From Achromobacter aegrifaciens (GTDB lineage: Bacteria > Pseudomonadota > Gammaproteobacteria > Burkholderiales > Burkholderiaceae_B): DNA of 64,000 nucleotides. A program made the position numbers and the translations under genes. Below the pieces are notes generated by a model that searched no databases, was not told the DNA's origin, and was given only the letters and a program-made list of their open reading frames with translations. This document shows positions 16,458 through 26,294 of the stretch, piece by piece. The stretch covers positions 186,001-250,000 of the forward strand of contig NZ_CADIJY010000005.1 of assembly GCF_902859735.1 (NCBI RefSeq). The letters run 5' to 3'. Position 1 is the first letter of the stretch, and each line of letters opens with the position of its first letter.

Positions 16458-19307
16458 ATGGACGTGACAATACGCATTCGGGGTGCGCGCACCCACAATC
16501 TCAAGAACGTCTCGCTCGACCTGCCACGCCACAAGCTGGTGGTCGTCACCGGCTTGTCCGGCTCGGGCAAATCGTCGCTGGCCTTCGACACGCTGTACGC
16601 GGAAGGCCAACGCCGCTACGTGGAAAGCCTGTCCGCCTACGCCCGCCAGTTCCTGCAGCTGATGGACAAGCCGGACGTGGACCTGATCGAGGGCCTGTCC
16701 CCGGCCATCTCCATCGAACAGAAGGCCGCGGGCCACAACCCCCGCTCCACCGTCGGCACCATCACCGAGATCCACGACTACCTGCGCCTCCTGTACGCGC
16801 GGGTCGGTACGCCCTATTGCCCTGACCACGGCCTGCCATTACAGGCGCAAAGCGTCAGCCAGATGGTGGACGCGGTGCTGTCCTGGACGCCCGAAACCCG
16901 GCTGGCGGTACTGGCGCCCATAGCCCGCGGCAAGAAAGGCAGTTTCGAGGACGAATGCGCCAGCCTGCAGGCGCAGGGCTACGTGCGCCTGCGCGTGGAC
17001 GGCCAGTTGACCGAAATCGACGGCATGGCGCCGCTGAAGAAGACCGAGAAGCACGACATCGACGTCGTCATCGACCGGCTGCGCATCAAGCCTGAAAGCA
17101 AGCAGCGCCTGGCGGAAAGCTTCGAGACCGCGTTGCAGCTGGCCGAGGGCCGCGCCCTGGCGCTGGACATGGACAGCGGCCGCGAACAGGTCTTCTCCAG
17201 CCGCTACGCCTGCCCGGTGTGCAGCCACAGCCTGCCCGAGCTGGAGCCGCGCCTGTTCAGCTTCAACAATCCCATGGGCGCCTGCCCCAGTTGCGATGGC
17301 ATCGGCCAAGTCGGCTTCTTCGACCCCAAGCGCGTGGTCGCCTTCCCGGAGCTGAGCCTGGCGGCCGGCGCCATCCGCGGCTGGGACCGCCGCAACGCCT
17401 TCACGCATTCGCTCTTGACCAGCCTGGCGGCGCACTATGAATTCGACATCGAAGCGCCCTTCGAGGAACTGCCCGAGGCGTTGCGCGACAAGGTGCTGTA
17501 CGGCTCCGGCGACGAAGAGATCTCGTTCCTCTACCTGAACGAAAAAGGCCGCAGCACGGTCAAGCGCCATACATTCGAAGGCGTGATCCCGAACCTGGAG
17601 CGCCGCTGGCGCGAAACCGATTCGGCCACCGTGCGCGAAGAGCTCGGCAAGTACCGCAACATCAAGACCTGCCCGGATTGCGGCGGCTCGCGCCTGCGGC
17701 CCGAGGCCCGCAACGTGCTGATCGGCCAGGATCCGCGCGGCGGCGAACGCCACGGCCAGGCCATCTACGAGGTCGAGGCCATGCCGCTGTCGACCTGCCT
17801 TACCTGGTTCCGCGACCTGAGCCTGACGGGCGCCAAGCAGGAGATCGCGCAACGCATCGTGCGCGAGATCGAGGCGCGCCTGAGCTTCCTGAACAACGTG
17901 GGCCTGAACTACCTGTCGCTGGACCGCAGCGCCGATACCATCTCGGGCGGCGAGGCGCAGCGCATCCGGCTGGCCAGCCAGATCGGATCAGGCCTGACCG
18001 GCGTGATGTACGTGCTGGACGAGCCCTCCATCGGCCTGCACCAGCGCGACAACGACCGCCTCATCGGCACCCTGCAGCACCTGCGCGACCTAGGCAATAG
18101 CGTCATCGTCGTGGAGCACGACGAAGACATGATCCGCATGGCCGACTGGGTCGTGGACATGGGACCGGGCGCGGGCGAGCACGGCGGCCAGGTGGTGGCG
18201 CAGGGCGACCCGGAAACCGTGCAGCACGACCCCCAGTCGCTGACCGGCCAGTACCTGAGCGGCGCGCGCGCCATCGCCATCCCGAAGCGACGCCCCGTCA
18301 ACGACGAACTGTCCTGGCTGACCCTGACGGGCGCCAGCGGCAACAACCTGAAGAACGTCGACCTGCGCATCCCCGCGGGCCGGCTGGTGTGCGTGACCGG
18401 CGTGTCCGGTTCGGGCAAGTCCACGCTGGTCAACGACACGCTGGCGGTCGCCGTGTCGCGCCAGCTGCATCATGCACAGAGCGAACCCGCTCCTTACGTG
18501 TCGATGCAGGGGCTGGAGAACTTCGACAAGATCATCAGCGTGGACCAGAGCCCCATCGGCCGCACGCCGCGCAGCAACCCCGCGACCTACACGGGCCTGT
18601 TCACGCCCATCCGCGAACTCTTCGCGGGCGTGCCGGAAGCGCGCACCCGCGGCTACGACCCGGGGCGCTTCAGCTTCAACGTCAAGGGCGGGCGCTGCGA
18701 GGCCTGCCAGGGCGACGGCGTGGTCAAGGTCGAAATGCATTTCCTGCCCGACATGTACGTGCCTTGCGACGTCTGCCACGGCAAGCGCTACAACCGCGAA
18801 ACGCTGGAAATCCGCTATCGCGGCCGCAACATCAGCGAAGTGCTGGACCTGACGGTGGAACAGGCGCTGGAATACTTCGAGTCCGTGCCGGCCATCGCCC
18901 GCAAGCTGCACACGCTGATCGACGTGGGCCTGTCGTACATCCGGCTGGGCCAGAGCGCGACCACCCTGTCGGGCGGCGAAGCGCAGCGCGTGAAGCTGTC
19001 GCAGGAACTGTCGCGGCGCAGCACCGGCCGCACGCTCTACATCCTGGACGAGCCCACCACGGGCCTGCATTTCCGCGACATCGAGCTGCTGCTGCAGGTG
19101 CTGAACCAGCTGGTCGACAGCGGCAACACGGTGCTGATCATCGAACACAACCTGGACGTCATCAAGACCGCGGACTGGGTGGTCGACATGGGTCCCGAAG
19201 GCGGCGACGGCGGCGGGCGCGTGGTGGCGCAGGGCACGCCCGAAGACGTGGCCGGCACGTCCGCCAGCCACACCGGACAATACCTGGGCAAGCTGCTGCG
19301 CCGCTGA
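16458..19307 (+). CDS. uvrA: UvrABC excinuclease subunit A
   Basis: A 949-residue ABC-type ATPase that finds bulky DNA lesions and loads UvrB in nucleotide excision repair. Both Walker A motifs are intact ([14 protein letters not shown] near residue 33 and [14 protein letters not shown] in the second half). Both signature motifs are intact too ([20 protein letters not shown] and [15 protein letters not shown]). The zinc modules are CPVC..CPSC near residue 255 and CEAC..CDVC in the second half. Length is typical. It is divergent from the MFS gene; a TATAGT at about 16415 may be its -10 box, but I saw no clear LexA site. Confidence 0.98.
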   Translation: MDVTIRIRGARTHNLKNVSLDLPRHKLVVVTGLSGSGKSSLAFDTLYAEGQRRYVESLSAYARQFLQLMDKPDVDLIEGLSPAISIEQKAAGHNPRSTVGTITEIHDYLRLLYARVGTPYCPDHGLPLQAQSVSQMVDAVLSWTPETRLAVLAPIARGKKGSFEDECASLQAQGYVRLRVDGQLTEIDGMAPLKKTEKHDIDVVIDRLRIKPESKQRLAESFETALQLAEGRALALDMDSGREQVFSSRYACPVCSHSLPELEPRLFSFNNPMGACPSCDGIGQVGFFDPKRVVAFPELSLAAGAIRGWDRRNAFTHSLLTSLAAHYEFDIEAPFEELPEALRDKVLYGSGDEEISFLYLNEKGRSTVKRHTFEGVIPNLERRWRETDSATVREELGKYRNIKTCPDCGGSRLRPEARNVLIGQDPRGGERHGQAIYEVEAMPLSTCLTWFRDLSLTGAKQEIAQRIVREIEARLSFLNNVGLNYLSLDRSADTISGGEAQRIRLASQIGSGLTGVMYVLDEPSIGLHQRDNDRLIGTLQHLRDLGNSVIVVEHDEDMIRMADWVVDMGPGAGEHGGQVVAQGDPETVQHDPQSLTGQYLSGARAIAIPKRRPVNDELSWLTLTGASGNNLKNVDLRIPAGRLVCVTGVSGSGKSTLVNDTLAVAVSRQLHHAQSEPAPYVSMQGLENFDKIISVDQSPIGRTPRSNPATYTGLFTPIRELFAGVPEARTRGYDPGRFSFNVKGGRCEACQGDGVVKVEMHFLPDMYVPCDVCHGKRYNRETLEIRYRGRNISEVLDLTVEQALEYFESVPAIARKLHTLIDVGLSYIRLGQSATTLSGGEAQRVKLSQELSRRSTGRTLYILDEPTTGLHFRDIELLLQVLNQLVDSGNTVLIIEHNLDVIKTADWVVDMGPEGGDGGGRVVAQGTPEDVAGTSASHTGQYLGKLLRR

Positions 19308-19352
19308 ACCGGCGCCTGAATCATCACATCAACGGCTAGGAAGGATCGCGGC

Positions 19353-20015
19353 ATGTACACCTTGATCATCGGCAACAAGAACTACTCGTCCTGGTCCCTG
19401 CGGCCGTGGATCGCCTTGCGCGCCGCAGGCATACCCTTTACCGAGCAGAAGCTCGGCTTCTTCACCGAGGAATTCTCGCGCCGCGTGGGCGCGGTGTCGC
19501 CCGCGGGGCTGGTTCCGGTGCTGCTGGATGGCGAGTTCGCGATCTGGGACACGCTGGCGATCTGCGAGTACCTGGCCGAACGCCATCCCGAAGCCCGCCT
19601 GTGGCCCCAGGACGCGCGCGCCCGGGCCCGCGCGCGGTCGCTCACCGCGCAGATGCACAGCGGCTTTGGCGCGATGCGCCAGGCGCTGCCCATGAACGTC
19701 GAAGCGCACCTGCCCGGCATCGACTTTCCTGCGGCCGCGCAACAGGACATCGAGCGCCTGCAAGCGATCTGGCGCGACACGCGCGCGGCATTCGGCCAGG
19801 GCGGGCCGTTCCTGTTCGGCGAGTTCTCGATCGCCGACGCCTTCTTCGCGCCGGTGGTCTCGCGCTTCACGACCTATGGCATCGCGGCGTCCGGCCCGGT
19901 GCGCGACTACATGGACGCCGTGCTGGCGCTGCCCGCCATGCAGGAATGGACCCGCGACGCGCTCGCGGAAGCCACCTTCGTGCCCGAGGACGAGCCCTAC
20001 CGCAAGCAGCGCTGA
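19353..20015 (+). CDS. Glutathione S-transferase family protein
   Basis: A 220-residue protein with the N-terminal thioredoxin-like domain (YTLIIGNKNYSSWSLRPWIAL, with the SSWS serines at the usual catalytic place, and SPAGLVPVLLDG with the conserved cis-proline). The helical C-terminal domain contains GGPFLFGEFSIADAFFAPVV (N-capping box). It is probably cytosolic and conjugates or reduces electrophiles with glutathione. GGAAGGA lies before the ATG. It stands alone between uvrA and a convergent LysR gene. Confidence 0.88.
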   Translation: MYTLIIGNKNYSSWSLRPWIALRAAGIPFTEQKLGFFTEEFSRRVGAVSPAGLVPVLLDGEFAIWDTLAICEYLAERHPEARLWPQDARARARARSLTAQMHSGFGAMRQALPMNVEAHLPGIDFPAAAQQDIERLQAIWRDTRAAFGQGGPFLFGEFSIADAFFAPVVSRFTTYGIAASGPVRDYMDAVLALPAMQEWTRDALAEATFVPEDEPYRKQR

Positions 20016-20034
20016 AGCACGTCAATCGGCGCGT

Positions 20035-20937
20035 TCAATCGCGCAGGCGCTGGGCCACGAATTCACGCACCAGCGCCATCGCCGGCGCCTCGGTGCGGCC
20101 CGTCAGCGTCACCATTGCAAACAGCGCGTGGCTGCGCAGCGGCGGGTCGGTAGGCAGTTCCGTCAGTTCGCCCGCGGCGATGCCGACCCGCGCCGCGCCC
20201 ACGATGCCCAGGAATACCGCGTCCGACACGCGCACCGCTTCCAGCACGCTGCCGATTTCATCGCAGCGCAGGCGCATCGCGGTCTGCGGATCCGCCTCGA
20301 CGCCGAAATGGTCGACCACGATGCGCACGGTATCCGCTGCGAGAAACGTGGACGCCAGCGGATAGGCCGCAACCTCCGCGAAGCGCGCCGGCCGCCCGGC
20401 CTGGGCCAGCGGATGGCCGCGGCGGCAGATGAATCCGGCGCGCATTTCCGAGATGGGTTCGATGCGCAGGTCGGCCGCCGGCACGATGCCGCGCGTATCG
20501 ACCACCAGCGCGTCCAGGCGCCGCTGGCGCAACAGCGCCAGATGGGCCTCGGGCGAGCCGCGCATCACGTCCAGCCGCAACTGCGGATAGTGCTGCGCCA
20601 CGTGGGCCAGCAGCGGCGTCATGAGCATGACGCCCGGCCCTGAACCCAATCCGATGCTGATGCTGCCCCGGTCGCCCTGGGTCAGCAGTTCCGCGCTGCG
20701 GCGCAGCTCGCCCGATTCGAACAGGATGCGCCGCGCGCGGCCGGCGACGGTCAGGCCCAGCGGGGTCAGCTCCGTGCGCTTGCCCATGCGGTCCAGCAGG
20801 CGCGCGCCCAGGTCTTCTTCCAGCAGGCGGATGCTGCGGCTGAGCGCCGACTGGGTCAGGTACAGGCGTTCGGCCGCACGGCTGAAGGAACCCGCCTCGG
20901 CCACGGCCAGCAGATGTTCGAGCTGCTTGAGATTCAT
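20035..20937 (-). CDS. LysR-family transcriptional regulator
   Basis: The frame opens at 21000, but ATG 20937 (MNLKQLEHLLAVAEAGSFS, 300 residues) is the family-typical start. Residues 1-60 are the winged helix-turn-helix with FSRAAERLYLTQSALSRSIR. The rest is the periplasmic-binding-protein-like effector domain. It is divergent from the TTT binding protein and amidohydrolase at 21059-23283. By the usual LysR arrangement it should activate them in response to their substrate, perhaps an N-acyl amino acid. Confidence 0.87.
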   Translation of the reverse strand: MNLKQLEHLLAVAEAGSFSRAAERLYLTQSALSRSIRLLEEDLGARLLDRMGKRTELTPLGLTVAGRARRILFESGELRRSAELLTQGDRGSISIGLGSGPGVMLMTPLLAHVAQHYPQLRLDVMRGSPEAHLALLRQRRLDALVVDTRGIVPAADLRIEPISEMRAGFICRRGHPLAQAGRPARFAEVAAYPLASTFLAADTVRIVVDHFGVEADPQTAMRLRCDEIGSVLEAVRVSDAVFLGIVGAARVGIAAGELTELPTDPPLRSHALFAMVTLTGRTEAPAMALVREFVAQRLRD

Positions 20938-21058
20938 GCCCGGGTCCCGATTAAGTATGAGTTTTTTTTCTAGCTTCCAGAATAACAATTCGTTAGACAA
21001 CTAGCGAGGCCTGTCCCTAGCATGCGGATCACGACTAGATCATTCCAAGGGGAATTTC
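20938..21058. promoter_or_regulatory. Divergent LysR / TTT promoter region with a T-N11-A box
   Basis: The 121-bp spacer is AT-rich for this genome. TAACAATTCGTTA at 20983-20995 is an interrupted palindrome of the T-N11-A type used by LysR regulators. The downstream gene is preceded by AAGGGG at 21047-21052. Confidence 0.5.
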
Positions 21059-22066
21059 GTGAGCATGCTTTCCAATGGCCTGCGCCTGGCCGGCTGTGCG
21101 CTGGCGCTGGGCGCGGCGCTGCTGGCCCAGGGCGCCCGGGCCGCAGACTATCCCGACCGGCCCGTCATGATGATGGTGCCCTACCCGGCCGGCGGCGCGT
21201 CCGATTCCATCGCCCGCGTGGTGGCCCCGCCCGTCTCCAAGCAACTGGGCCAACCCGTGCTGGTGGAGAACCTGGGCGGCGTGAGCGGCGCGCTGGGCGC
21301 GCAGAAGGTGCTGGGCGCCAAGGCTGACGGCTATTACCTGTTCCAGGGCTCGCCCAACGAGCTGATCCTGTCCCCCATCGCCAATCCCGCGGTCAAGCTC
21401 AAGAGCGAGGATTTCCGCCTGGTGCAGATGATCGGCATGGCCCCATTGGTGATCGTGGCGCGCGCCGACCTGCCCGCCAACAATGCCGACGAGCTGGTCA
21501 CGCTGGCGCGCTCGCGCTCGGCCACCCAGCCGCTGACGTTCGGCAGCGTGGGTGTGGGTTCGCTGTACCACGTGCTGGGCGAGCACATGGCGCGCACCAT
21601 CGGCGCCAACATGATGCATGTGCCCTACAAGGGCGGCGCGCCGTTGATGCAGGACATCGGCGGCGGCCAGGTGGACCTGGCCATCCTGCCGCTGTCGCAG
21701 CAGCAGGTGGCGCTGGCCGAGCAGGGCCGCATCAAGCTGCTGGCCAGCCTGGACCCGCAGCGCAGCCAGTTGCCCGCGCTCAAGACCGTGCCGTCGGTCA
21801 ACGAAGGCCAACTGCTCAAGGGCTTCAACTTCACCACCTGGACTGGCTACTTCGTCAAGCGCGACACGCCGCAAGACGTGGTGGCGCGCCTGAACGCAGC
21901 GCTCAACGCCGCCATGCAGGATGCGGCGGTGAAGGACAGCCTGGCGCACCAGAACATCGAAGTCTCCGCCCCCATGAGCGCGGAACAGGCCGACGCCATG
22001 TACCGCGCCGAGACCGAGCGCTTCCGCGAAATCTCCAGCCACGTGAAACTGGCAGGCAACCAGTGA
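21059..22066 (+). CDS. Tripartite tricarboxylate transporter substrate-binding protein (Bug family)
   Basis: A 335-residue exported protein starting at GTG 21059 (or ATG 21065), with a signal peptide ending ..AQGARA. The mature start ADYPDRPVMMMVPYPAGGASDSIAR is the hallmark of Bug receptors, which bind carboxylates or amino-acid derivatives in the periplasm. The matching TctA/TctB membrane subunits are not adjacent; Alcaligenaceae carry many such orphan receptors. It overlaps the amidohydrolase start by 4 bp (GTGA), so the two are co-translated and the ligand may be the hydrolase substrate. Confidence 0.92.
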   Translation: MSMLSNGLRLAGCALALGAALLAQGARAADYPDRPVMMMVPYPAGGASDSIARVVAPPVSKQLGQPVLVENLGGVSGALGAQKVLGAKADGYYLFQGSPNELILSPIANPAVKLKSEDFRLVQMIGMAPLVIVARADLPANNADELVTLARSRSATQPLTFGSVGVGSLYHVLGEHMARTIGANMMHVPYKGGAPLMQDIGGGQVDLAILPLSQQQVALAEQGRIKLLASLDPQRSQLPALKTVPSVNEGQLLKGFNFTTWTGYFVKRDTPQDVVARLNAALNAAMQDAAVKDSLAHQNIEVSAPMSAEQADAMYRAETERFREISSHVKLAGNQ

Positions 22067-23283
22067 CCCGATTCCAGGACCTCTCCGACATGCATCCCAT
22101 CCTGCAGGCGATGACCGCCCAGGCCGACGAATTCGTCTCGATCCGCCGCGACATCCACCGCCACCCCGAACTCGGCTTCCAGGAATTCCGCACCAGCGAC
22201 CTGGTGGCGCAGTGCCTGACGCAATGGGGCTATGAAGTGGAACGCGGGCTGGGCGGCACCGGCGTGGTGGGGCAGTTGCGCCGCGGCAGCGGCGGCAAGC
22301 GCCTGGGCCTGCGCGCCGACATGGACGCCCTGCCCATCCAGGAAGCGACGGGCCTGGAACACGCCAGCTGCAACGAAGGCGTCATGCACGCCTGCGGCCA
22401 CGACGGCCACACCGCCATGCTGCTGGCGGCCGCGCACCACCTGGCCAGGCATGGCGACTTCGACGGCACGCTCAACCTGATCTTCCAGCCCGCCGAGGAA
22501 GGCCTGGGCGGCGCCAAGCGCATGATGGAAGACGGACTGTTCAGCAAGTATCCCTGCGACGCCATCTTCGCCATGCACAACATGCCGGGCCATCCGCAAG
22601 GCCGCCTGCTGCTGCGCGACGGCGCCGCGATGGCTTCGTCCGACAACGTCACCATCGTGCTGGAAGGCGTGGGCGGGCACGGCGCGATGCCGCATTGCGC
22701 CGCCGATCCGGTGGTGGCTGGCGCGGCCATCGTGCTGGGCCTGCAAAGCATCGTCGCCCGCAATATCGATCCCCTGCACATGGCGGTGATCACGGTCGGC
22801 GCATTCAACGCGGGCAAAGCCAACAACGTCATCCCCCAGACCGCTACGCTGAAACTCAGCGTGCGCGCGCTGGACCGCGGCGTGCGCGACACGCTGCAAG
22901 CCCGCATCACGGAACTGGTCCACAGCCAGGCGGCCAGCTATCAGGTGCGCGCCACCATCGACTACGGCCGCGGTTATCCCGTGCTGGTCAACACCCGCGA
23001 AGAAACCGATTTCGCGCGCCAGGTGGCGGTGGAACTGGTGGGCGCCGACCAGGTGGAACTCCAGACCCGCGCGCTGACCGGCAGCGAGGACTTCGCCTTC
23101 ATGCTGGAGGAAGTGCCAGGGTCCTACCTGCTGGTGGGCAATGGCGATGGCTCGGCGGAAGGCTTCAACAGCGGGCATGGGGCCTGCATGGTGCACAACC
23201 CGGGCTATGACTTCAACGACCACAGCCTGCCCGTGGGCGCGGCCTACTGGGTGCTGCTGACGCAGCGCTATCTGGCGGGCTGA
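22063..23283 (+). CDS. M20-family amidohydrolase (hippurate hydrolase / N-acyl amino acid hydrolase type)
   Basis: A 406-residue metallohydrolase. Family metal ligands are visible: HACGHDGHT (near residue 109), PAEEGLGGAK and HGAMPH. The second domain carries the dimerisation fold. Relatives such as hippurate hydrolase cleave N-acyl or N-aroyl amino acids, and some act on indole-3-acetyl amino acids. GTG 22063 overlaps the stop of the TTT gene; ATG 22090 (MHPILQAM) is an alternative start. It is probably induced through the divergent LysR regulator. Confidence 0.9.
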   Translation: MTRFQDLSDMHPILQAMTAQADEFVSIRRDIHRHPELGFQEFRTSDLVAQCLTQWGYEVERGLGGTGVVGQLRRGSGGKRLGLRADMDALPIQEATGLEHASCNEGVMHACGHDGHTAMLLAAAHHLARHGDFDGTLNLIFQPAEEGLGGAKRMMEDGLFSKYPCDAIFAMHNMPGHPQGRLLLRDGAAMASSDNVTIVLEGVGGHGAMPHCAADPVVAGAAIVLGLQSIVARNIDPLHMAVITVGAFNAGKANNVIPQTATLKLSVRALDRGVRDTLQARITELVHSQAASYQVRATIDYGRGYPVLVNTREETDFARQVAVELVGADQVELQTRALTGSEDFAFMLEEVPGSYLLVGNGDGSAEGFNSGHGACMVHNPGYDFNDHSLPVGAAYWVLLTQRYLAG

Positions 23284-23296
23284 GGCCGCGGCGCAA

Positions 23297-23320
23297 GCCT
23301 GAGGCCCGCGGGCCTCAGGC
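23297..23320. terminator. Hairpin between convergent genes, overlapping the dgt stop codon
   Basis: GCCTGAGGCCC (23297-23307) and GGGCCTCAGGC (23310-23320) form a perfect 11-bp stem around GC. The dgt stop codon (23315-23317) lies inside the stem. There is no T tract. It is suited to shared use by two convergent transcripts. Confidence 0.6.
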
Positions 23321-24463
23321 CATCTCGAACAGGCGCTTGTGCTCGCGGATGGCGTAGCGGTCCGTCATGCCCGCGATGTAGTCGGCGATGGCGCGGGCCT
23401 GCTCGTTGAAAGCCGGCCGGCGATAGTCGGGCGGCAACAGCCGCGGATCGTCCAGGAAAGCCGCGAACAGCTCGCGCACGATGCGCCGCGCCTTGGTCGT
23501 CATGCGCAACACGCGGTAGTGGCGGTACAGGTTGTCGAACAGGAATTTCTTCAGCGCGTCGGCCTCGCTCCGGATCTCGGGCGAAAAGGTCGCCAGCGGC
23601 GGCGCGCGGCGCACGTCGTCGGCAGTGGCGGGAGCGAACTCGCGGATGCGCGCCAACGAGGTCCGCGTCAGGTCGACGATCAGCGTATTGATCATGCGGC
23701 GTATGGTCTCGGCCACCGCGCGACGCGCAGCCAGCCCCGGATAGCTTTCCAGCACGTGGGCGTGGTGGCGCTCGAAGATCGACACTTCCTTCAGCTGTTC
23801 CAGCGTGATCAGGCCCGAGCGCAGGCCGTCGTCGATGTCGTGGTTGTTGTAGGCGACCTCGTCCGCCAGGTTGGCCAACTGCGCCTCCAGCGAGGGTTGG
23901 GTGCGGTCGAGGAAGCGCTGGCCCACGTCGCCCAGCTGCCGCGCATGCGCGGCCGAACAATGCTTGAGGATGCCTTCGCGCGTTTCGAAGCACAGGTTCA
24001 GGCCGTTGAAGTCCGCGTAGCGTTCTTCCAGTTCGTCCACCACCCGCAGGCTTTGCAGATTGTGCTCGAAGCCGCCCGCCTCCGGCGCCAATTCGCGCAT
24101 GCAGGCGTTGAGTTCATCCTGGCCCGCATGACCGAACGGCGTGTGGCCCAGGTCGTGCGCCAGCGAGATGGCTTCGGTCAGGTCTTCGGACAGGCCCAGG
24201 CTGCGCGCCAGCGTGCGCGCAATCTGGGCCACTTCCAGGCTGTGGGTCAGGCGGGTGCGGAACAGGTCGCCCTCGTGGTTCACGAAGACCTGGGTCTTGT
24301 ACTCCAGGCGCCGGAAGGCGCTGGAATGGACGATGCGATCGCGGTCGCGCTGGAACTCCGTCCGGTTTTCCGGCGGCGGCTCGGCATAGGTCCGCCCGCG
24401 CGATTGAGACGGGTGGGATGCATAGGAAGCCAGTTCTTTCATCTGCAACACCGTCTCCATCAC
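23315..24463 (-). CDS. dgt: Deoxyguanosinetriphosphate triphosphohydrolase-like protein
   Basis: A 382-residue HD-domain enzyme that removes triphosphate from dNTPs, classically dGTP. Metal ligands appear as [13 protein letters not shown] (first His) and [20 protein letters not shown] (His-Asp pair and following His). At this length it belongs to the shorter bacterial group (Dgt type 2) rather than the 505-residue E. coli enzyme. Its start is 2 bp from the aroB stop, so it ends an aroK-aroB-dgt operon. Confidence 0.92.
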   Translation of the reverse strand: MMETVLQMKELASYASHPSQSRGRTYAEPPPENRTEFQRDRDRIVHSSAFRRLEYKTQVFVNHEGDLFRTRLTHSLEVAQIARTLARSLGLSEDLTEAISLAHDLGHTPFGHAGQDELNACMRELAPEAGGFEHNLQSLRVVDELEERYADFNGLNLCFETREGILKHCSAAHARQLGDVGQRFLDRTQPSLEAQLANLADEVAYNNHDIDDGLRSGLITLEQLKEVSIFERHHAHVLESYPGLAARRAVAETIRRMINTLIVDLTRTSLARIREFAPATADDVRRAPPLATFSPEIRSEADALKKFLFDNLYRHYRVLRMTTKARRIVRELFAAFLDDPRLLPPDYRRPAFNEQARAIADYIAGMTDRYAIREHKRLFEMA

Positions 24464-24465
24464 GG

Positions 24466-25542
24466 CTATTGGGTGGTGCGGGCCAGCACGGCGCGCACGG
24501 CGTCGTCGGGGGCCGCGCGCATCATGGCCTCGCCGATGCGGGTCATGAGCACGTAGCGGATCGAGCCGCCTTCGGTCTTCTTGTCGACCTGCATCAGGTC
24601 CAGCCAGCGGTCGGCGCCCAGGTCGGGGGCCACGACGGGACAGCCGATGGCGACCACCAGCGCGCGCACGCGCTCCACGTCGGCACGGTCAAAGCCGGCG
24701 ACGTCGGCCGACAGCTCGGCAGCCTGCACCATGCCGCAACCGACGGCTTCGCCATGCAGCCAGGCGCCGTAGCCCAGGCCGGATTCGATAGCGTGGCCGA
24801 AGGTGTGGCCCAGGTTGAGGATGGCGCGCAGGCCCGACTCGCGCTCGTCCTTGCCCACCACTTGCGCCTTGAGTTCGCAGGAGCGGCGGATGGCGTAGGC
24901 GACCGCCTCGGGGTCCAGTTCGCGCAGCTTCTGCGCATTGTCCTCGCACCAGGACCAGAATTCCGGGTCCAGGATCAGGCCGTACTTGATCACTTCCGCC
25001 AGGCCCGCGGACACCTCGCGCGCCGGCAGCGTGTTCAGCACGTCGGTGTCTATTTCGACTGCGACCGGCTGGTAGAACGCGCCGATCATGTTCTTGCCCA
25101 GCGGATGGTTGACGGCGGTCTTGCCGCCCACCGACGAATCGACCTGCGACAGCAGCGTCGTGGGCACCTGCAGGAAGCGCACGCCGCGCATATAGACCGC
25201 GGCCGCGAAACCGGTCATGTCGCCGATGACGCCGCCGCCCAGCGCCACCAGCACGCAGCGGCGGTCCAGGCGGTTGCCCAGCAGCGCGTCGAAGATCAGG
25301 TTCAGCGACTGCCAGTCCTTATAGGCCTCGCCGTCGGGCAATTCGATGCGCAGCACCCGCTTGCCGGTCCGGGCCAGCGCGGCTTCGGCGCGCTCGCCGT
25401 ACAGGGCGGCGACGGTCGGGTTGGTCACCACGGCGATCGCGGTGGCGTCGGCGGGGATGCACTGGTCCAGGGCGTCCAGGCGGCCGGGGCCGATGTGGAT
25501 CGGGTAGGCTCCGCCCGGGGTGTCCACGTGTACTACGTTCAT
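24466..25542 (-). CDS. aroB: 3-dehydroquinate synthase
   Basis: A 358-residue NAD- and metal-dependent enzyme that cyclises DAHP to 3-dehydroquinate, step two of the shikimate pathway. [19 protein letters not shown] near residue 104 binds NAD. The [19 protein letters not shown] stretch and the zinc-ligand helix [13 protein letters not shown] are all present. The start overlaps the aroK stop by 4 bp, which fits translational coupling. Length is normal. Confidence 0.97.
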   Translation of the reverse strand: MNVVHVDTPGGAYPIHIGPGRLDALDQCIPADATAIAVVTNPTVAALYGERAEAALARTGKRVLRIELPDGEAYKDWQSLNLIFDALLGNRLDRRCVLVALGGGVIGDMTGFAAAVYMRGVRFLQVPTTLLSQVDSSVGGKTAVNHPLGKNMIGAFYQPVAVEIDTDVLNTLPAREVSAGLAEVIKYGLILDPEFWSWCEDNAQKLRELDPEAVAYAIRRSCELKAQVVGKDERESGLRAILNLGHTFGHAIESGLGYGAWLHGEAVGCGMVQAAELSADVAGFDRADVERVRALVVAIGCPVVAPDLGADRWLDLMQVDKKTEGGSIRYVLMTRIGEAMMRAAPDDAVRAVLARTTQ

Positions 25543-26180
25543 ATGCGCTTCTCGAAGGCTTGCAGTTGCGGCAGCAGCGCCTTGACCAGGGTGTGTATGG
25601 GCATGGCGCCCGTCTCCACCACCAGGTCGGCTACTTCCTTATAGAGGGGTTCCCGCAGGGTCATGAGGTCGCGCAGCGTGCCGCGCGGGTCGGCCGTGGC
25701 CAACAGGGGACGGTTGCGGTCGCGGCAGGTGCGGCGGAACAGTTCGTCCACGCTGGCGCGCAGGTAGACCACGATGCCGCGCTCGCGCAGGCGCTGACGG
25801 TTTTCCGGCGCCAGGATCGCGCCGCCGCCGGTGGCAAGAATTATGTTGCGCCGTTGGGTACACTCTTCCAAGGCGGCAGATTCCCGGCGACGAAAACCGG
25901 CTTCGCCCTCGATTTCGAAGATTACCGGCACCCGCACGCCGCAACGCGCCTCGAGCTCATGATCCAAGTCCATAAACTCGCGCCCCAGGGCACGCGCCAG
26001 GCCACGCCCTATAGTGGTCTTGCCCGCGCCCATCATCCCGACCAGGAAAACCGGCAGGTCATGCGGCAGCGTGGCGGCCTTGCCTGTGCACTCGATCGCG
26101 CAAGGCTGGTTTTCGGGCGTCTCGCAGGAGGACGCCGGGTCCGGGTCAGCCTCCGGACATGAGTTAGCGGAAAAGTTCAT
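25539..26180 (-). CDS. aroK: Shikimate kinase
   Basis: This P-loop kinase phosphorylates shikimate. It has Walker [12 protein letters not shown] (residues about 48-58), the DLDHELE shikimate site, the GEAGFRRRE segment with its conserved Arg, the ATGGGAI loop and the RNRPLL lid. The catalytic domain starts near residue 43, so the 213-residue product has about 42 extra N-terminal residues, including four cysteines (C8, C19, C27, C31). No later start codon precedes Walker A except Met48/49 within it, so the extension seems genuine. The gene is divergent from mrcA. Confidence 0.95.
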   Translation of the reverse strand: MNFSANSCPEADPDPASSCETPENQPCAIECTGKAATLPHDLPVFLVGMMGAGKTTIGRGLARALGREFMDLDHELEARCGVRVPVIFEIEGEAGFRRRESAALEECTQRRNIILATGGGAILAPENRQRLRERGIVVYLRASVDELFRRTCRDRNRPLLATADPRGTLRDLMTLREPLYKEVADLVVETGAMPIHTLVKALLPQLQAFEKRI

Positions 26181-26294
26181 GACGGCATTATCACATCAGC
26201 CGCCAGTTGCCCGCCTACCACACTGAACGATTTTGTTACAGAAACCGGTGCCCCGTGCCAAGACGGACCCGGAGATACCCGTAAAATCGCCGCG

